The notes under the pieces were generated by a model that worked only from the letters and a program-made list of their open reading frames with translations, did not search any database and had not been told where the DNA came from. From assembly GCA_037501455.1 (NCBI GenBank), contig CM074861.1:100727001-100791000 (forward strand): 64,000 nucleotides of DNA, given 5' to 3'. Shown here piece by piece: positions 26,280 to 37,296 of this stretch. A program made the position numbers and the translations under genes. Position 1 is the first letter of the stretch. Every line of letters starts with the position of its first letter. This stretch comes from Lantana camara. Taxonomy: Eukaryota > Streptophyta > Magnoliopsida > Lamiales > Verbenaceae.

Positions 26280-26284
26280 TCAAA

Positions 26285-26780
26285 ATTGTGGGTTTGACAT
26301 ACAATCATTTTCAATATTATCCCCTTTCCCAAATCTCCATCTTCTTCTCCATAATTGAAGTTTGATTTAATGAGTATTTCTATTTTTCTTTCTATTTGTA
26401 CCTCAAATTGTACTTTCTCAATTGAATTAGAAACCTCATATAATTTTCAATTGATAACTTCTACTCTTCGAATTGTAATGAGAAAGCAAACCACTGTCAC
26501 CTAAAGAAAGTTATGCTTAAGTCGATCAAGTTGATCACACACGTGACTGGGGAGTCAATTTATGTGCATGTGGTAGATGGAGATCGAGATCGTGATGGAC
26601 TTAATAAGTGTCATTCGTCTGAATAAGTTTGTCGTTTTGGCTTTCTATCCCAAGAGACGCTTTTTGACTCTTTTAATCACAATCGAAAAATGTTCATTAT
26701 AGTTTCAAATAAAGTTCATCTGCACCCCAAATAGTTCCTTAAGTTGTCTATACTTTCCATGCCCAGAATTCTACTAACCT
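26285..26780. other. Spacer without recognised feature
   Basis: AT-rich DNA between the gypsy array and a LINE relic; no convincing coding or repeat structure seen. Confidence 0.35.
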
Positions 26781-28066
26781 ACTGCTTTAAATCATTTGAC
26801 ACATAAGGTGTGACACATGTGATTTGTTGAAGTTTAATTTGAGGCCAACGTCTTGCAAAATGCCTCAACCACACTTTGAATGCACTTTGTTCCATCCACG
26901 GTAGGTTTGACTCTCATTATTAAGTTGTCCACAAAAAGCAAGTGTGAGATGTGAGGGTTTTTCTGACATACCGTAGTTGGCTTCCAGGTACCTCTGAAAT
27001 GGTCTCCTAAATTATATATCTAAGTTGTTCCATGTAGAGTACAAACAAATAAGGCGAGAGTGATTGTCATATCTAATGCCATACATCCGTATAGCCTCCG
27101 TCGGTTCACCATTGTATAGAATTTTAATTGTATCCTCTACGTTCTACTCAAAAAGATATAAATGATTTTCTTCTGAATTTGAAGAAATTAAAGTTTTTCT
27201 CAGAAAATTCTACTGGGTTTTATCGTACGCCATCAAGATTCAATTTCATCACCATGCCCCTTTTTTTTATCATTGGAGTGATATAACATTCATAACACTT
27301 CTTTAAGCATTAAAATATTGTAATGTATGCCTTGACTTGGAATGAAACTATCCTGGTTCGATCCCACAATTTCTTTTATATATGATTTAAACGGAGTATA
27401 ATCATTTTAGTGATCATTTTTTAGCAATACATTACACAACACAATGAGCCAAAACTCGTTTATTTTTATGAGGCATTAATTTTTAGAATTAGGCAAATAA
27501 ACAACCGATAATCCTTCTTGGGAATTGATTCTCTTTCCATGCAATTATTGATAAATTTCACTATCGATTCTCCTACTGTATCCTAATAGGTTTGGAAAAA
27601 ATAGGTTTGAAAACATCTACTCCCAGTGCTTTGTAAAGGTCCTTGCTATTCACTACCCTCAAGATTTCCACATTTGAAGTCATTCTTGCCAAGTTATTTT
27701 TCTGCCAACACCTTAGGGTTCGTTGGTGCAAGCTAATACCAAGACTCATCACCTCTTCAATGGTATTTTCACTGAATAATTTGATGTAGTACTCTCAAGT
27801 ATGTGGCTTCAGTTGATCATTATTGGTTGTCCATTCATTAGCTAATTCGAGATCATTCATCTTGTTCCTCATTCTTCTCGTTATGGTTGAGAGATGAAAG
27901 AAACGTGTATGGTTATCCCTAAATTGGAGTCAATTAATTCTCGACTCTTAAAACCAAATAATCTCTTCTTGTTGCAATAGTTTGTTATATTCTGGCATCA
28001 ATTCTTTATCCAAATCTTTTGAATATTTTCCTTGCTTGTCTCATGCATAATACTCTAAAATTCTTT
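26780..28066 (-). pseudogene. LINE (L1-type) ORF2 relic
   Basis: The minus strand, over several frames, shows segments of a plant L1 reverse transcriptase: a region like DNHTRFFHLSTITRRMRNKM (near 27900-27850), a YYIKLFSENTIEEV segment (about 27790), and HFRGTWKPTT... PHISHLLFVDNLIM (about 27020-26920), where the family has an F-A-D-D box and this copy has FVDN. Stops and frameshifts are frequent. Order and orientation agree with one degraded 5'-truncated element; ends and target duplications are not visible. Confidence 0.6.
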
Positions 28067-28540
28067 GTTTTTTTTTTTTTTTTGGCTTTTCAAGAACATT
28101 GAAAACTGTTCAAGAACCATTGTTTTGGAGTAATGATTCCAAGTCAAAATGTCCTTTAAGTTTTGATTCGGCCAATAAGTCGTGTATTGCTACTTTGGAA
28201 AAATATAGATCTAAATTGATAACTGTTGGATCAATTTCATTCAAATTAAATTCAAAAATTCTCCATATTCTTGAGTTGACACCTAATCTAACATCTTGAA
28301 ATTTTTAATCTAATTTTCGAAATTTTGTTTATCATTGTACGCGATATTAATTCTTATTTTGTCATGTCCTTTATAAATATATTTGTAAAGATATTTTACG
28401 GTTGTCCTTAATTTTGGTATTTGTGATCTATATATTAAAATCAAATGATTCTTTCTTTTAATTAACTATTTTTTATCTCTTTTTTATATTAGTTCTTGCA
28501 TTTTATTTTTTATCCCGCAGTAATTCAAGTCACTAAAGAG

Positions 28541-28934
28541 CATGTACAAAGTTCGGTGCAAAAGTTTGGGACTTGTTTCCCATTATGACGAAAGTAGGTA
28601 AAATTTCTTACAAATTTGAAATGCATTAAACATTCGTCTAGTCTTCCATGAGCATACTTAATCATACCAAGGGAATAAAAAAAAAAGGGTCAAAGTTGAG
28701 GTGAATCCTATCATGCACCTCCCATGGATCAAGTTTTACGACAAGATTGAAAAGGTACTTGCTTCAACCATATGAGGTATGCAACTGAATAGACAATACT
28801 TAATCTAAGAGACTATTCAAGACTTCAAGTCAGAGACAACATGAAAGTAATAAGAAGACACTTAGTGGCAATTCCAAGAGCAACTTTTAGTCATCAAGAC
28901 GGTGAGGACTTTGTTGAATTAGTTGGGGGAAAAT
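28541..28934 (+). pseudogene. Gypsy integrase C-terminal relic
   Basis: The plus strand contains KVWDLFPIMTKVGKISYKFE (28570-28625) followed by a degraded VFHEHT... segment. This resembles the Y-F-G-P-F-x-I ... Y-K-L ... VFHVS stretch after the integrase core of gypsy elements. It is short and broken, so identification is tentative. It ends at the CACTA element starting at 28935. Confidence 0.35.
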
Positions 28935-29750
28935 CACTACAAGAGAATTTGGGTTTAGCGACAGAATTCTCAGCGACCATAGGAAAATCGTTGCTGCATA
29001 TATACATATACCGACCGAAAAATATTTGGTTGCTGGATATAAGTTACATATATTCTTTAGCAACCAATTAATATTTGGTAGCTATAGTTAGTCGCTAAAT
29101 CCAAAAAATCATGATAACAATATAGTGACCAAACTTAAATATTTTAGTAACACTTACCAATCGTCGCCGTAGAAAATACCAATTACAACCAAACCAAATG
29201 TTGAGTGATCACTACAAGACATTAAGTTTATCATTGGCAATCAACAAATTAGTCGATAAAAATATACTCTTGGTAGCCAATTTTGATTTGTCGGTATAAA
29301 CTAATCACAACTACTAACATTAGTTATATGTAGGTATAAATTATAATAACAATGAATAATATTAATAATTATATTTATGAAATAGAAATATACATAATTT
29401 ATCAAGTTAAGTTTGTAGGCCTTGTGTTAATTTCATAATTAAGATTATACTATTCATCGAAGTTTTTCATGACTAAAAAATTAATATGATATTTTAAAAA
29501 CAGGTTTTGAAAATCGTAAATGAAAGCAAAATGTGATCATAGCATTATAATTTTGTTCAACATAAGTAGAAACAGGGCACTGAATTTATAAATTGCCTTT
29601 TGAGGAATATTATTTAAAACGTAAAATGATTTTTCAAATTTTTTAATATGATCCATTTTCGCAAACACAAATATTGGAGTTTAAACCCATGATAATTAAT
29701 GACATATAATTGGTGTAAATCAATTTGGATAAATTATCATCTTCGTAGTG
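28935..29750. mobile_element. Small CACTA (En/Spm) element
   Basis: It starts CACTACAAGAG and ends CTTCGTAGTG, the reversed CACTA terminus. Three-base AAT repeats flank both ends (28932-28934 region and 29751-29753), matching the 3-bp TSD of CACTA elements. Subterminal AGCGACCA/TTTGGTTGCT-like repeats follow the left end. A second CACTACAAGAC at 29210 indicates a nested or rearranged terminus. No transposase is present. Confidence 0.55.
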
Positions 29751-29929
29751 AATTGACAAACTAATGTAGCAAGCGGTAATGATACATGGCCTTGAGCTTT
29801 TCTCAATATAAAGCAAAAGTAATTTTTCATTAAAAATAAGTAAAAAAGAAATAGGAATACATATTCGTATGGAAAAGAGCTAATTTGGTTAAGAGAGAGA
29901 GGAGAAAGGCTAAAAGGGGGCGTTGGGAA

Positions 29930-30606
29930 GAGTCCAACTGGCCATGCTTCAGCAGCAGCACCAATTTCATTACCTCGCAAATTCAGTCCTGTTTAATGAA
30001 ATTGCAGCAAAAACTCAGCCAAACTCCATATCTACACAACAAATCAAAAGTGAACTACATTCTAAAAAATTGAACTTCGCGATAAACCTAACCTGATATT
30101 ATAAAAATCCCGAAGGTGCTAACATTCGATAGATAATATGTATCAGCAAGACAACCAAGGGTTGGATTTGCAAGTCCGAACACCATCCCGGAGACGAGAG
30201 CTGCAATAAGCATTGACGAGTTTTAAGAAGTATATATGCTAATGGTAGAAAATTATCAGCCAGCAAACTTAGCCAACGGTTTGGTCCAATTTGAACTTCA
30301 CGCTTCTGGAAGCCGCGTTTCTCCATCGCCATTCCCCTGAAACACCCAAACAATATATTTTTACCATATACTATGCAAATAAACTTATACTCTATAAAAC
30401 TGTTAAATTTCTGTCACAGATGAAATTGCGGAAATTTGAGTGCAGATAACCTGCGAGGACTTTGCGCTTGCTGTAATGCTGCTTAATGTCCTAACTGACC
30501 GGAGTTTCCAAAGAAGAGCTGCAACATCGAACTGACCACTGGAAAATAGCGAGTTCTCCGGCGGTTGAAATTGAACCATACGGCGGAAAAACGGAGTTCC
30601 GGCCAC
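29930..30606 (-). pseudogene. BASS4-like sodium/metabolite symporter relic
   Basis: Minus-strand exons resemble the N-terminal part of plant plastid bile acid:sodium symporter family proteins (BASS4). Segment 1, from 30606 to about 30450, is a Ser/Arg-rich transit-peptide-like start (GTG now where ATG would be expected). Segment 2 (about 30340-30240) ends in DNFLPLA and contains frameshifts. Segment 3 (about 30210-30100) reads LVSGMVFGLANPTLGCLADTY and STFGIFIISG. Segment 4 (about 30000-29930) reads LNLRGNEIGAAAEAWPVGLF. AG/GT splice borders are visible between them. The remaining transmembrane helices are missing after GLF, so this is a truncated pseudogene. The family assignment is from remembered motifs. 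Confidence 0.6.
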
Positions 30607-30645
30607 CTGGCGCCATGTATAAAAGGTTTGAATTCACAAGTAATG

Positions 30646-31031
30646 TAATTACATCTAACTTCCCTACTAGATAGACTAATTATAATATAATCTATTTTTA
30701 TTCAGTAATTACAATGTAATTCATTTTTATCTAAAAATTATAATTTAATCCCTAAATATTATGAATTATTTGTGATCTCTATATTCTTCCAGGATTCCAT
30801 TAAGTTAGACTTTGTCCACAAGGATTGCATTGTTATATGTATATTGTAGGAATGAATTTATTATTTTATTTATTAAATTAATAGAATGACAAAACTCAAT
30901 CCTAACGGAACCTTAACGAAATAGAGGAATTACAAACGGCCCATAACATTTAAGGATTAAATTATAGTTTTCGAATAAAGATGAATTGCATTATAATTAC
31001 CATATCTAGCAGGATAGTCAAATATAATTTT
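30646..31031. mobile_element. MITE, family with AATTACATCTGACTATCC ends (copy 1)
   Basis: About 386 bp with imperfect inverted ends of about 100 bp (left TAATTACATCTAACTTCCCT; right reversed AAATTATATTTGACTATCC), each leading into CTAGATA...TTTATTC...TTTAATCCCTAAATATTATG. The same ends occur at 57916-58473 and, more diverged, at 58573-59000. It lies about 40 bp upstream of the BASS4-like relic. Confidence 0.6.
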
Positions 31032-31109
31032 TTCAATTTCATATTATATATATTTCCATTTTTATTATTGTACATAATTTCCTTATTTACCTTATTTATT
31101 ATTGTTTTT

Positions 31110-31281
31110 CTTAAACACACACATTTCCGGGTCATCAGATGATTCGAACTCGAATCATTGCTATGAAAAAATATTTTTTTTACCATATTTACCTTCTTAA
31201 ACACACACATTTCCGGGTCATCAGATGATTCGAACTCAAATCATTGCTATGAAAAAATATTTTTTTTACCATATTTACCTT
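31110..31281. repeat. 86-bp tandem duplication
   Basis: Two adjacent copies of an 86-bp unit beginning CTTAAACACACACATTTCCG; the second starts at 31196. They differ at one position by eye (GAACTCG versus GAACTCA), so the duplication is young. Confidence 0.9.
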
Positions 31282-32903
31282 ATTTCAATTACTTATATTA
31301 TACGTGTTTCCATAGTTACCTTAATGGCCTATTGTAATTATTTATATTTTACTTTAGGATATCCAAAAAGAGCGCAAGATCAACAGTTTTTGAATATTTA
31401 TTACTTTGGGTCACCTTATTTGTAAGACTTTTTAAATTAATTTGTAAATTTCCTTTTATTTATTTAAGGGAATTTGTAAAACTCTTTTCCAATCCATCCA
31501 ATGTAATTTAGCAGATCAAAAGAGCAACAATAACTAAAACAAATATAATGTGATGTTGCTTGAGACTTGCCCAAGAGACTATATACTTTTAAATATTATT
31601 TCAATATGTTTGTGTGCATTTGATTAAAATTCTAGTGAAGAAAATAAATCCATATAAAAGAAGAAGGAAAACACATTCTGCATCCCAAATTATATAAATT
31701 TGTATTTCATCTTTCATAAAAAAATTTCATATTGTCTTGCTCAAACCCAGAATCCAAATACACCTTAGACTTATTCTAAGGAGGAGCAAGCACAACACAC
31801 AACTTTAAAAACTTTTTAGATTTGTGAACACCCCACAAATCCAAAGTCAAATCTCATTCTGATTCCTACTAAGCTACAATCTATCTCACAGAATAAGAAG
31901 CCACATTATAGACTCACATATAGAACTTCATAGTTACAGAATCAGATAGCAGCACACCACAAGATGAGCACACAAGCATCTTGTGCACACCATAAAAGAA
32001 CTTGCAAAAGCAGCTCCGTTGTGAACAGTTACTCAAGGCATAAAATGCCTGATTCGCAATTGCAACCAAACAACAAGCTAGGGAAAGATAACAAAAATCG
32101 TTGACGGGAAACATCAGTGTATTAAACATACATACATGACCACATTCGAGCAAACAAAGCAACATAAACTCGAGATCTGCACTGGAAAAAGATCAAACAC
32201 CATGACAAGGTGCAAACTCAATGAAGACCACAACACCACGACAAGGTGCAAACTTAATCGTATATGGTAAGCACAGGGATCAGACACACCCCACTCAAGA
32301 ATTGGAGTTTCACTTGTTTCAATCCAAACTAACACTGCCACTGATCTAAGTTTGTACCAAAAGCTCAAAAGTTAAAAGAATTCAATCGCAACTAATTTAC
32401 ACAACTTCTTGGTCGGATTTCACCCTACATATGAAAGGGCGAATAGAGCTCTAGAACAAGACAACCTCAAAGCTGCCTCAAAAGTTAACTTCTTCAACTC
32501 ATTCAATCCACTGTAAACTCCTAATCACAATTACCAAGTTCACCACATTCTATGATGCAAAAGTAGTGAATTCATAAGCTCGCGAAAGATGAAACCGGAA
32601 ACAGAAAAGCCGGATATCCATGATATCGAAATGTTACACCAATGGATATTTAGGCTATGCAGAGAACAAGAAAATGACACAAACCTCCATAATAGTCATC
32701 CCCCAATCATCTCTATTTACCAGTCTCCAATTGGTAATCACTCTGCACCTCACAAAATGTCAAATTTCAATTCCCACTGAAATCCATAAAACAAACAAAA
32801 GTTAATTGAAGAGAAAGAACAAGCAACAAGGAAGCTGAAAAGCGCTGCATATATATAATCAGAACCATCCAATCAATTCCCATCCAATAAAACCTCATCT
32901 CAA
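31282..32903. other. Non-coding flank downstream of the YIP1-like gene
   Basis: No convincing coding region. The part next to 32904 is probably 3' untranslated sequence of the minus-strand YIP1-like gene. A short direct repeat, GACAAGGTGCAAACT, occurs at about 32206 and 32240. Confidence 0.4.
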
Positions 32904-33402
32904 TTAGAAAATCACAAGCATAGAAAAAAGCATGTAACTCAAAAGCCAGGCATACATGATGAGTCCCCTGTGCTCATCCCCACAGTTCGCCAGCTCCACC
33001 GCCAATCTCATGCAGACACGCGTAGCCCAAATCACGAACACCCCTATCACGACCATGACCACTGTTCCACCTTAGGTACAAACAGTGAAACCGCCGACAA
33101 CATTACAATTGGCAGCATACAGTACCCAATCAAGCTCACACACTTGTACATATCCAGATTCCCGCCTTTTCGGGCGAGAATATTGAAAACAGCGTACAGA
33201 AACATCGACGCCATCGTCACCCACCCGAGTATGATTCCGAAATGCAATTTTCCAGAAAGGAGCTGGAACAGTCCAAACGCCATTAGAAACAGAAACGGTC
33301 CCAATAGATCCTGATCTTCATGGAGGTGGTGTTTGATTCTGAATGGATTGAGGATCGAGAGTGTCTAATTTGCTTAGTGTTTATACCAAGCTCCTCAAGC
33401 AG
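32904..33402 (-). pseudogene. YIP1/YIPF5-like membrane protein, 3' part
   Basis: YIP1-domain proteins are multi-pass proteins of ER-Golgi membranes that bind Rab GTPases. Minus strand: LLEELGINTKQI at the copia border, then, after a frame break near 33365, NPFRIKHHLHEDQDLLGP, followed by hydrophobic segments (FLFLMAFGLFQLL, FGIILGWVTMASMFLYAVF, GYCMLPIVMLSAVSLFVP). Another one-base break lies in a G run near 33065. The end, IGVFVIWATRVC ... CGDEHRGLIMYAWLLSYML, stops at TAA (32906-32904). Motif order fits the plant YIPF5-homologue family throughout. The upstream part lies beyond the copia at 48488-48606. Confidence 0.72.
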
Positions 33403-33619
33403 TATTAAGGAATGTATATTTGTTATTTATGTACAATAATTATCTAGATAAGGTAGAATCCCACATTAGGTGGATCACATTGTATTCCCTTGTATCATGG
33501 AGATAATCACTCCCTTCTTCGTGTATATAAGCGTGTCCTGTATATGAGAATGATCACAACTTGACAAGAATTATCTTTTGCTCACTATCATTTATTTACT
33601 CCATATTCATTTCTTTACA
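33403..33619 (+). repeat. Copia 5' LTR
   Basis: 217 bp. It begins TA rather than the usual TG, in both LTRs, and ends CA. A TATA-like GTATATAAG lies at about 33521-33529, and the PBS starts at 33620. Confidence 0.9.
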
Positions 33620-33634
33620 TGGTATCAGAGCACC
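33620..33634 (+). other. Copia primer binding site
   Basis: TGGTATCAGAGCACC, directly after the 5' LTR; complementary to the 3' end of initiator tRNA-Met. Confidence 0.85.
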
Positions 33635-33731
33635 GATTCTGGTTGCTCTGAAAACCTTCCTCTATACAATCCGCTGCAAATCACATCATGTCACAAGAAA
33701 CAAACGACAATAGCAAAACAAGTCGCCGGCC

Positions 33732-34622
33732 ATGGATCCGACGAACCCTTTTTATGTTCACCATTCAGATCAGCCCGGATACATGCTTGTCCCTACCAAA
33801 TTAAATGGTACCAATTATCAGTCCTGGAAAACAGCGATGGTGCACGCACTTACAGCAAAGAAGAAGCTCGGATTCGTCGATGGCACATTAAAAATGCCAT
33901 CTGCAATTGACGATCCTACGAACTTCGAATTATGGAATCAATGTAATTCGATGATCCTTTCATGGTTGAGTCATTCGATTGAATCGGACATCGGAGCAGG
34001 AGTTGCCCATGCCAAAACAGCTCGCCAAGTTTGGAAGGACCTTCAGGATCAATTCGGGCAGAAAAATGCGCCAGCCATATATCAGATTCAAAAAGCGATT
34101 TCAACCATATCACAAGGAACGCTTTCCGTTGCATCATACTACATCAAAATCAAGGCTTTATGGGATGAACTTGAGTTGTATAGATCCACCATAATCTGCA
34201 ACCGTACTAAAGACCATCAAGATGAGAAGGAGCAGGATAAACTAATGCAATTTTTGATGGGTCTAAACGATTCTTTCAAGACGATTAGATCCAACATACT
34301 TGTTATGAGCCCCTTGCCGAACGTTCGTCAGGCGTACTCTTTAATCATACAAGAAGAAACGCAGCAACGAATGATTCCTGATTCAGGGGAGAACTTCTCT
34401 ATCGCAGCGGCCATACAAAATCGGCCTGCAAACTTGAAGTCGCCCAAGGGTAAGCATTGTGAACACTGCAACAAGCCTGGCCACACCATCGACGAATGTC
34501 GGAATTTAAAGTTTTACTGCACGTACTGTGGCAAACGAGGACATACGGAAGATAGGTACCGAATGAAAAACGGAAAGTGGAGTTCAAATGGGCGTAACAC
34601 GCAGCAGCAACGCAATGGTATA
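33732..34622 (+). pseudogene. gag: Copia gag, interrupted by gypsy insertion
   Basis: The capsid precursor starts at ATG 33732 (MDPTNPFYVHH), with the gag core NGTNYQSWKTAMVHAL and an SHSIESDIG... region. Two CCHC-type knuckles lie near 34456-34550: the first, CEHCNKPGHTIDEC, is complete; in the second, CTYCGKRGHTEDRY, the last Cys is replaced by Tyr. The frame is open until the gypsy element breaks it at 34623, where the target codons resume at 44770-44774 with the same GTAT sequence. Confidence 0.85.
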
Positions 34623-35593
34623 TGTAACGCCCCGGTTTCCGGATGATCAGGTAAGCACGCCACGTGTGAGGTTGAGCGTAGGTTTTATTTTATTTCTTTT
34701 AATTTCATAATATATTACGTGGCACTTCACATTTTTATAAAATTCAAGAAACATTATTTACATCAATTATTTGATTTTATATCATTGAAAATATTATTTC
34801 ATGGCACGGAAAATATTTATTGCATGAAAACAATTACCGAGAGTGATAAAATTACCAAATTGTCCCTAGTTAACTATTTTCTAAAATATTAGGGACTCAA
34901 TTGCATACACTTGTAGGGACCAAACTGAGCATATTTTAAATTGTGGCATACCTAATTGTATAACTTAAAGACTTCAAGGATTAATTGGCAATTTGGCAAT
35001 TTTCACAAAAATCAAGATGATGAATTACGTATCATCTCTTCTCCCACATTCCATGATCATTTTTCATCCATTTCATCCTCTCTCACTCTCGGTAGTCCAA
35101 GGAAGAAAAGGGAAGAAGTAGTTCATCATTCAATCATCAAGATTTCAAGAGATCATCCAAGTTTTTGGCAAATTGATCATCATCTTCACTCATCTTCTTC
35201 ATTTCTTTCATCTTCAAGGTTGGTTTGGCATGAGTTATGAATCTTGATTGTGTTTGACATGCTAGGGTTTAGGAATTTCATGGTAGAAGAACTCTTGGTT
35301 GTGCAAAGCATGATTATATGATGATAGCATGAATTATAGCATGATTTATTCATGAAATCATTGAAGATTTGGCATGAGTGATCAAGTTTGATCATAAGCT
35401 TGAAACCTTGGAAATCTTGTTGTTATTACATGTTTTATGTGTTTAAGTGTGATATTGTTATGCTATAAGTGTGTTTACATCATATTCCCAGAAATTATTG
35501 CATTTGGGGTTCAAAAATGGATTTTTGTTGCTTTGTTGAGCCATTGCCAAGAGCTTCCCCTGTTTCTGCTCTGTTTTTCCAGTTGCAGAAACT

Positions 35594-35824
35594 AGGAACG
35601 ACCGTTCCCAGCCTCAAGGCTTTGTGGGAACGGGCGTTCCCATCTCTTTTCAAATAAATGGGCGGCCGAGCATGGGAACGGCCGTTCCCATTTTGGCCTT
35701 GCGCCGGAAGGGCCGTTCCCAGCTCAAAGGCGCGTTTTAAAAGGGGAAAAACGCTGGCACGTTTTGGGGAACTCTTGGGAACGACCGTTCCCATTTTTCA
35801 AAGGGGACCGGAACGGCCGTTCCC
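35594..35824. repeat. Array of GGGAACGGCCGTTCCC-like palindromes in family B LTR
   Basis: Six copies in 231 bp: 35594-35609, 35625-35642, 35674-35689, 35706-35720, 35777-35792 and 35810-35824. The 3' LTR repeats the array at 43087-43317. The array lies about 1 kb upstream of the TATA box, as in family A. Confidence 0.85.
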
Positions 35825-36801
35825 ACCTGACATGCAGAACAAAAGTTTCTGCATAAAATTACGTTTTTGACCCCTCGATCCAACGACTTCTTTGACCCCG
35901 AATTGCTATAATATGTGCTAATATGATGTGAAACAACATGTTATCATACCACATTGCATTTTCATGGTCGTCTCGACATATTTCCGCCGTTCGTCACATT
36001 TTAGTCATTTTAGTTCATGTCTCATGTTTATACGTCGTATTTGCACAGGTCACGAGGGCGTGGACGGGGAGCAAGCTCCTTAGAACACTTCTTTATTATA
36101 TTTTGCAAGAAAGGTGAGGTTTTGTTTTGGTAAAACGAACCCTATAACCCTTATGTGCTAGTTTTCGGCCAAAACGTATTATACTTATAAATGATTTCAA
36201 AACCATGAACATTTCAAGCAAGCAATTCATGATTTCAAGCATGTTTGGCGAGTACATGATTGCACGTGGGCCCGAGGGTAATTCTTGAGCCAACCGGGAA
36301 AGCAAGGGCTGACGGGTAACTCCTGAATTATCCTCACCTTGTTGGGATCACCCCCGAAGCCACTAGGAGATTAGTGGTGGAAGGAGTTCCGTGTCTAGAG
36401 GGTCATGTCCTCTACACACACCATGTCGTGGATAGTCGAGCCTTGCAAACTCGTTATCACCCGGAGGAAGAAGGAGACTGGGGATTAATCCGGCACGTCG
36501 GGTTATCCTCGGGTTATTGCATGATTTCAAGCATGAAACTGTTTATGTGAGCACTAAATAAATTGCATGATCACTTATTTATCAAGCAAGCAAGCATGAT
36601 CACGTATTGTTCACGATTGGGAGTTCGGTTGGAGATTGCCCTTGCTCGCCGGGGCCACATGTTCATGACATTGAAAAGCATGATTAAATAAACGTGTTAA
36701 AATGATTGGTTGTAATCTCGGGCAAAGATTAAACTTCTTAAATTATATATCTATTTATTCCAAAGTCTTCACCCGAGGCTACAACTTGCATGTGATGTGT
36801 G

Positions 36802-36840
36802 TATATATTTATTGCCCCTCACTCAGTCTTCGGTAGACTG
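36802..36840 (+). promoter_or_regulatory. Putative core promoter and start-site hairpin of family B LTR
   Basis: TATATATT (36802-36809) is followed by CTCACTCAGTC and a perfect 6-bp stem, CAGTCT-TCGGT-AGACTG (36824-36840). The position and CTCACTCAGTC match family A, suggesting a conserved element near the transcription start or 5' end of the RNA. Confidence 0.45.
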
Positions 36841-37284
36841 ATACTTCACTTTTCAGGTACCCTTTTGAGCGTGGTTGTACTAGGCGGGAGTTGGTCGAGT
36901 CTTGCATCTTCACGGGCCTAGCTTGTACCTTTCATGTATATACTTTTGCTAGATATCATGTCATGCTCATGATTAGTACATCTTGAATACTTAATTATGT
37001 ATATTATTGAGAGATGATAATGTATTGATAGTTAGAATTGGTATCTATACATATCTATTCAGTAAATATGGTACCTATACGTATGATTGAATTTATTGCT
37101 TCCGCTTTCATTATCATGTTTGCTTTGGTGTTGTTGGGGAGAGTGTCCCGCCTAGTTCGTCGTTTTTATTGTCACCCGTTCGCTGTGGTCTTGGTTTATG
37201 TATGAACTGTCCATTTCATACGTGGATCGAGACTATAGTGCGGGGGATGTGGCGCCTTGGGGTTTAGGGTGCTACATCTACAGG

Positions 37285-37296
37285 TGGTATCAGAGC
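37285..37296 (+). other. Family B primer binding site
   Basis: TGGTATCAGAGC eight bases after the 5' LTR; exact initiator tRNA-Met type. Confidence 0.85.

Larger units (their letters stand above)
9744..26284 (-). mobile_element. Three-LTR tandem gypsy (chromovirus-like) array, family A
   Basis: LTR (9749-12404), internal 1 (12405-17063), LTR (17064-19676), internal 2 (19677-23622), LTR (23623-26279). The outer edges carry the same 5-bp TSD, TCAAA (9744-9748 and 26280-26284). Both internals share an early gag TAA and the RT TGA after CEF, so the array came from one damaged element, most simply by unequal recombination between LTRs. Both read on the minus strand. PBS TGGTATTAGAGC (tRNA-iMet type), long LTRs and an integrase C-terminus ending in a chromodomain-like LRNKQIPLVQVMWRD segment fit the Tekay/Del group of chromoviruses. 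Confidence 0.88.
34623..37276 (+). repeat. Family B 5' LTR
   Basis: 2654 bp. Carries the palindrome array (35594-35824), TATATATT at 36802-36809 and the hairpin at 36824-36840. Confidence 0.93.

Noticed and set aside
28066..28083. T run as poly(A) tail of the LINE relic
   Set aside because: The LINE reads on the minus strand, so its tail should lie at the lower-coordinate side; this run is on its 5' side.
31135..31170. GGTCATCAGATGATTCGAACTCG as a tRNA fragment
   Set aside because: Contains a GATTCGAAC-like T-loop but no acceptor or anticodon arms around it.
31914..32368. Overlapping minus-strand frames downstream of the YIP1-like gene
   Set aside because: Cys/Leu/Val-rich without motif; most likely 3' flank.
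35469..35870. Open frames on both strands through the palindrome array (repeated GTxVP and GNGRSH-like residues)
   Set aside because: They arise from translating the repeated palindrome and differ by strand; no start context or known domain. The same applies to 42962-43363, 18658-18927 and 25110-25307.
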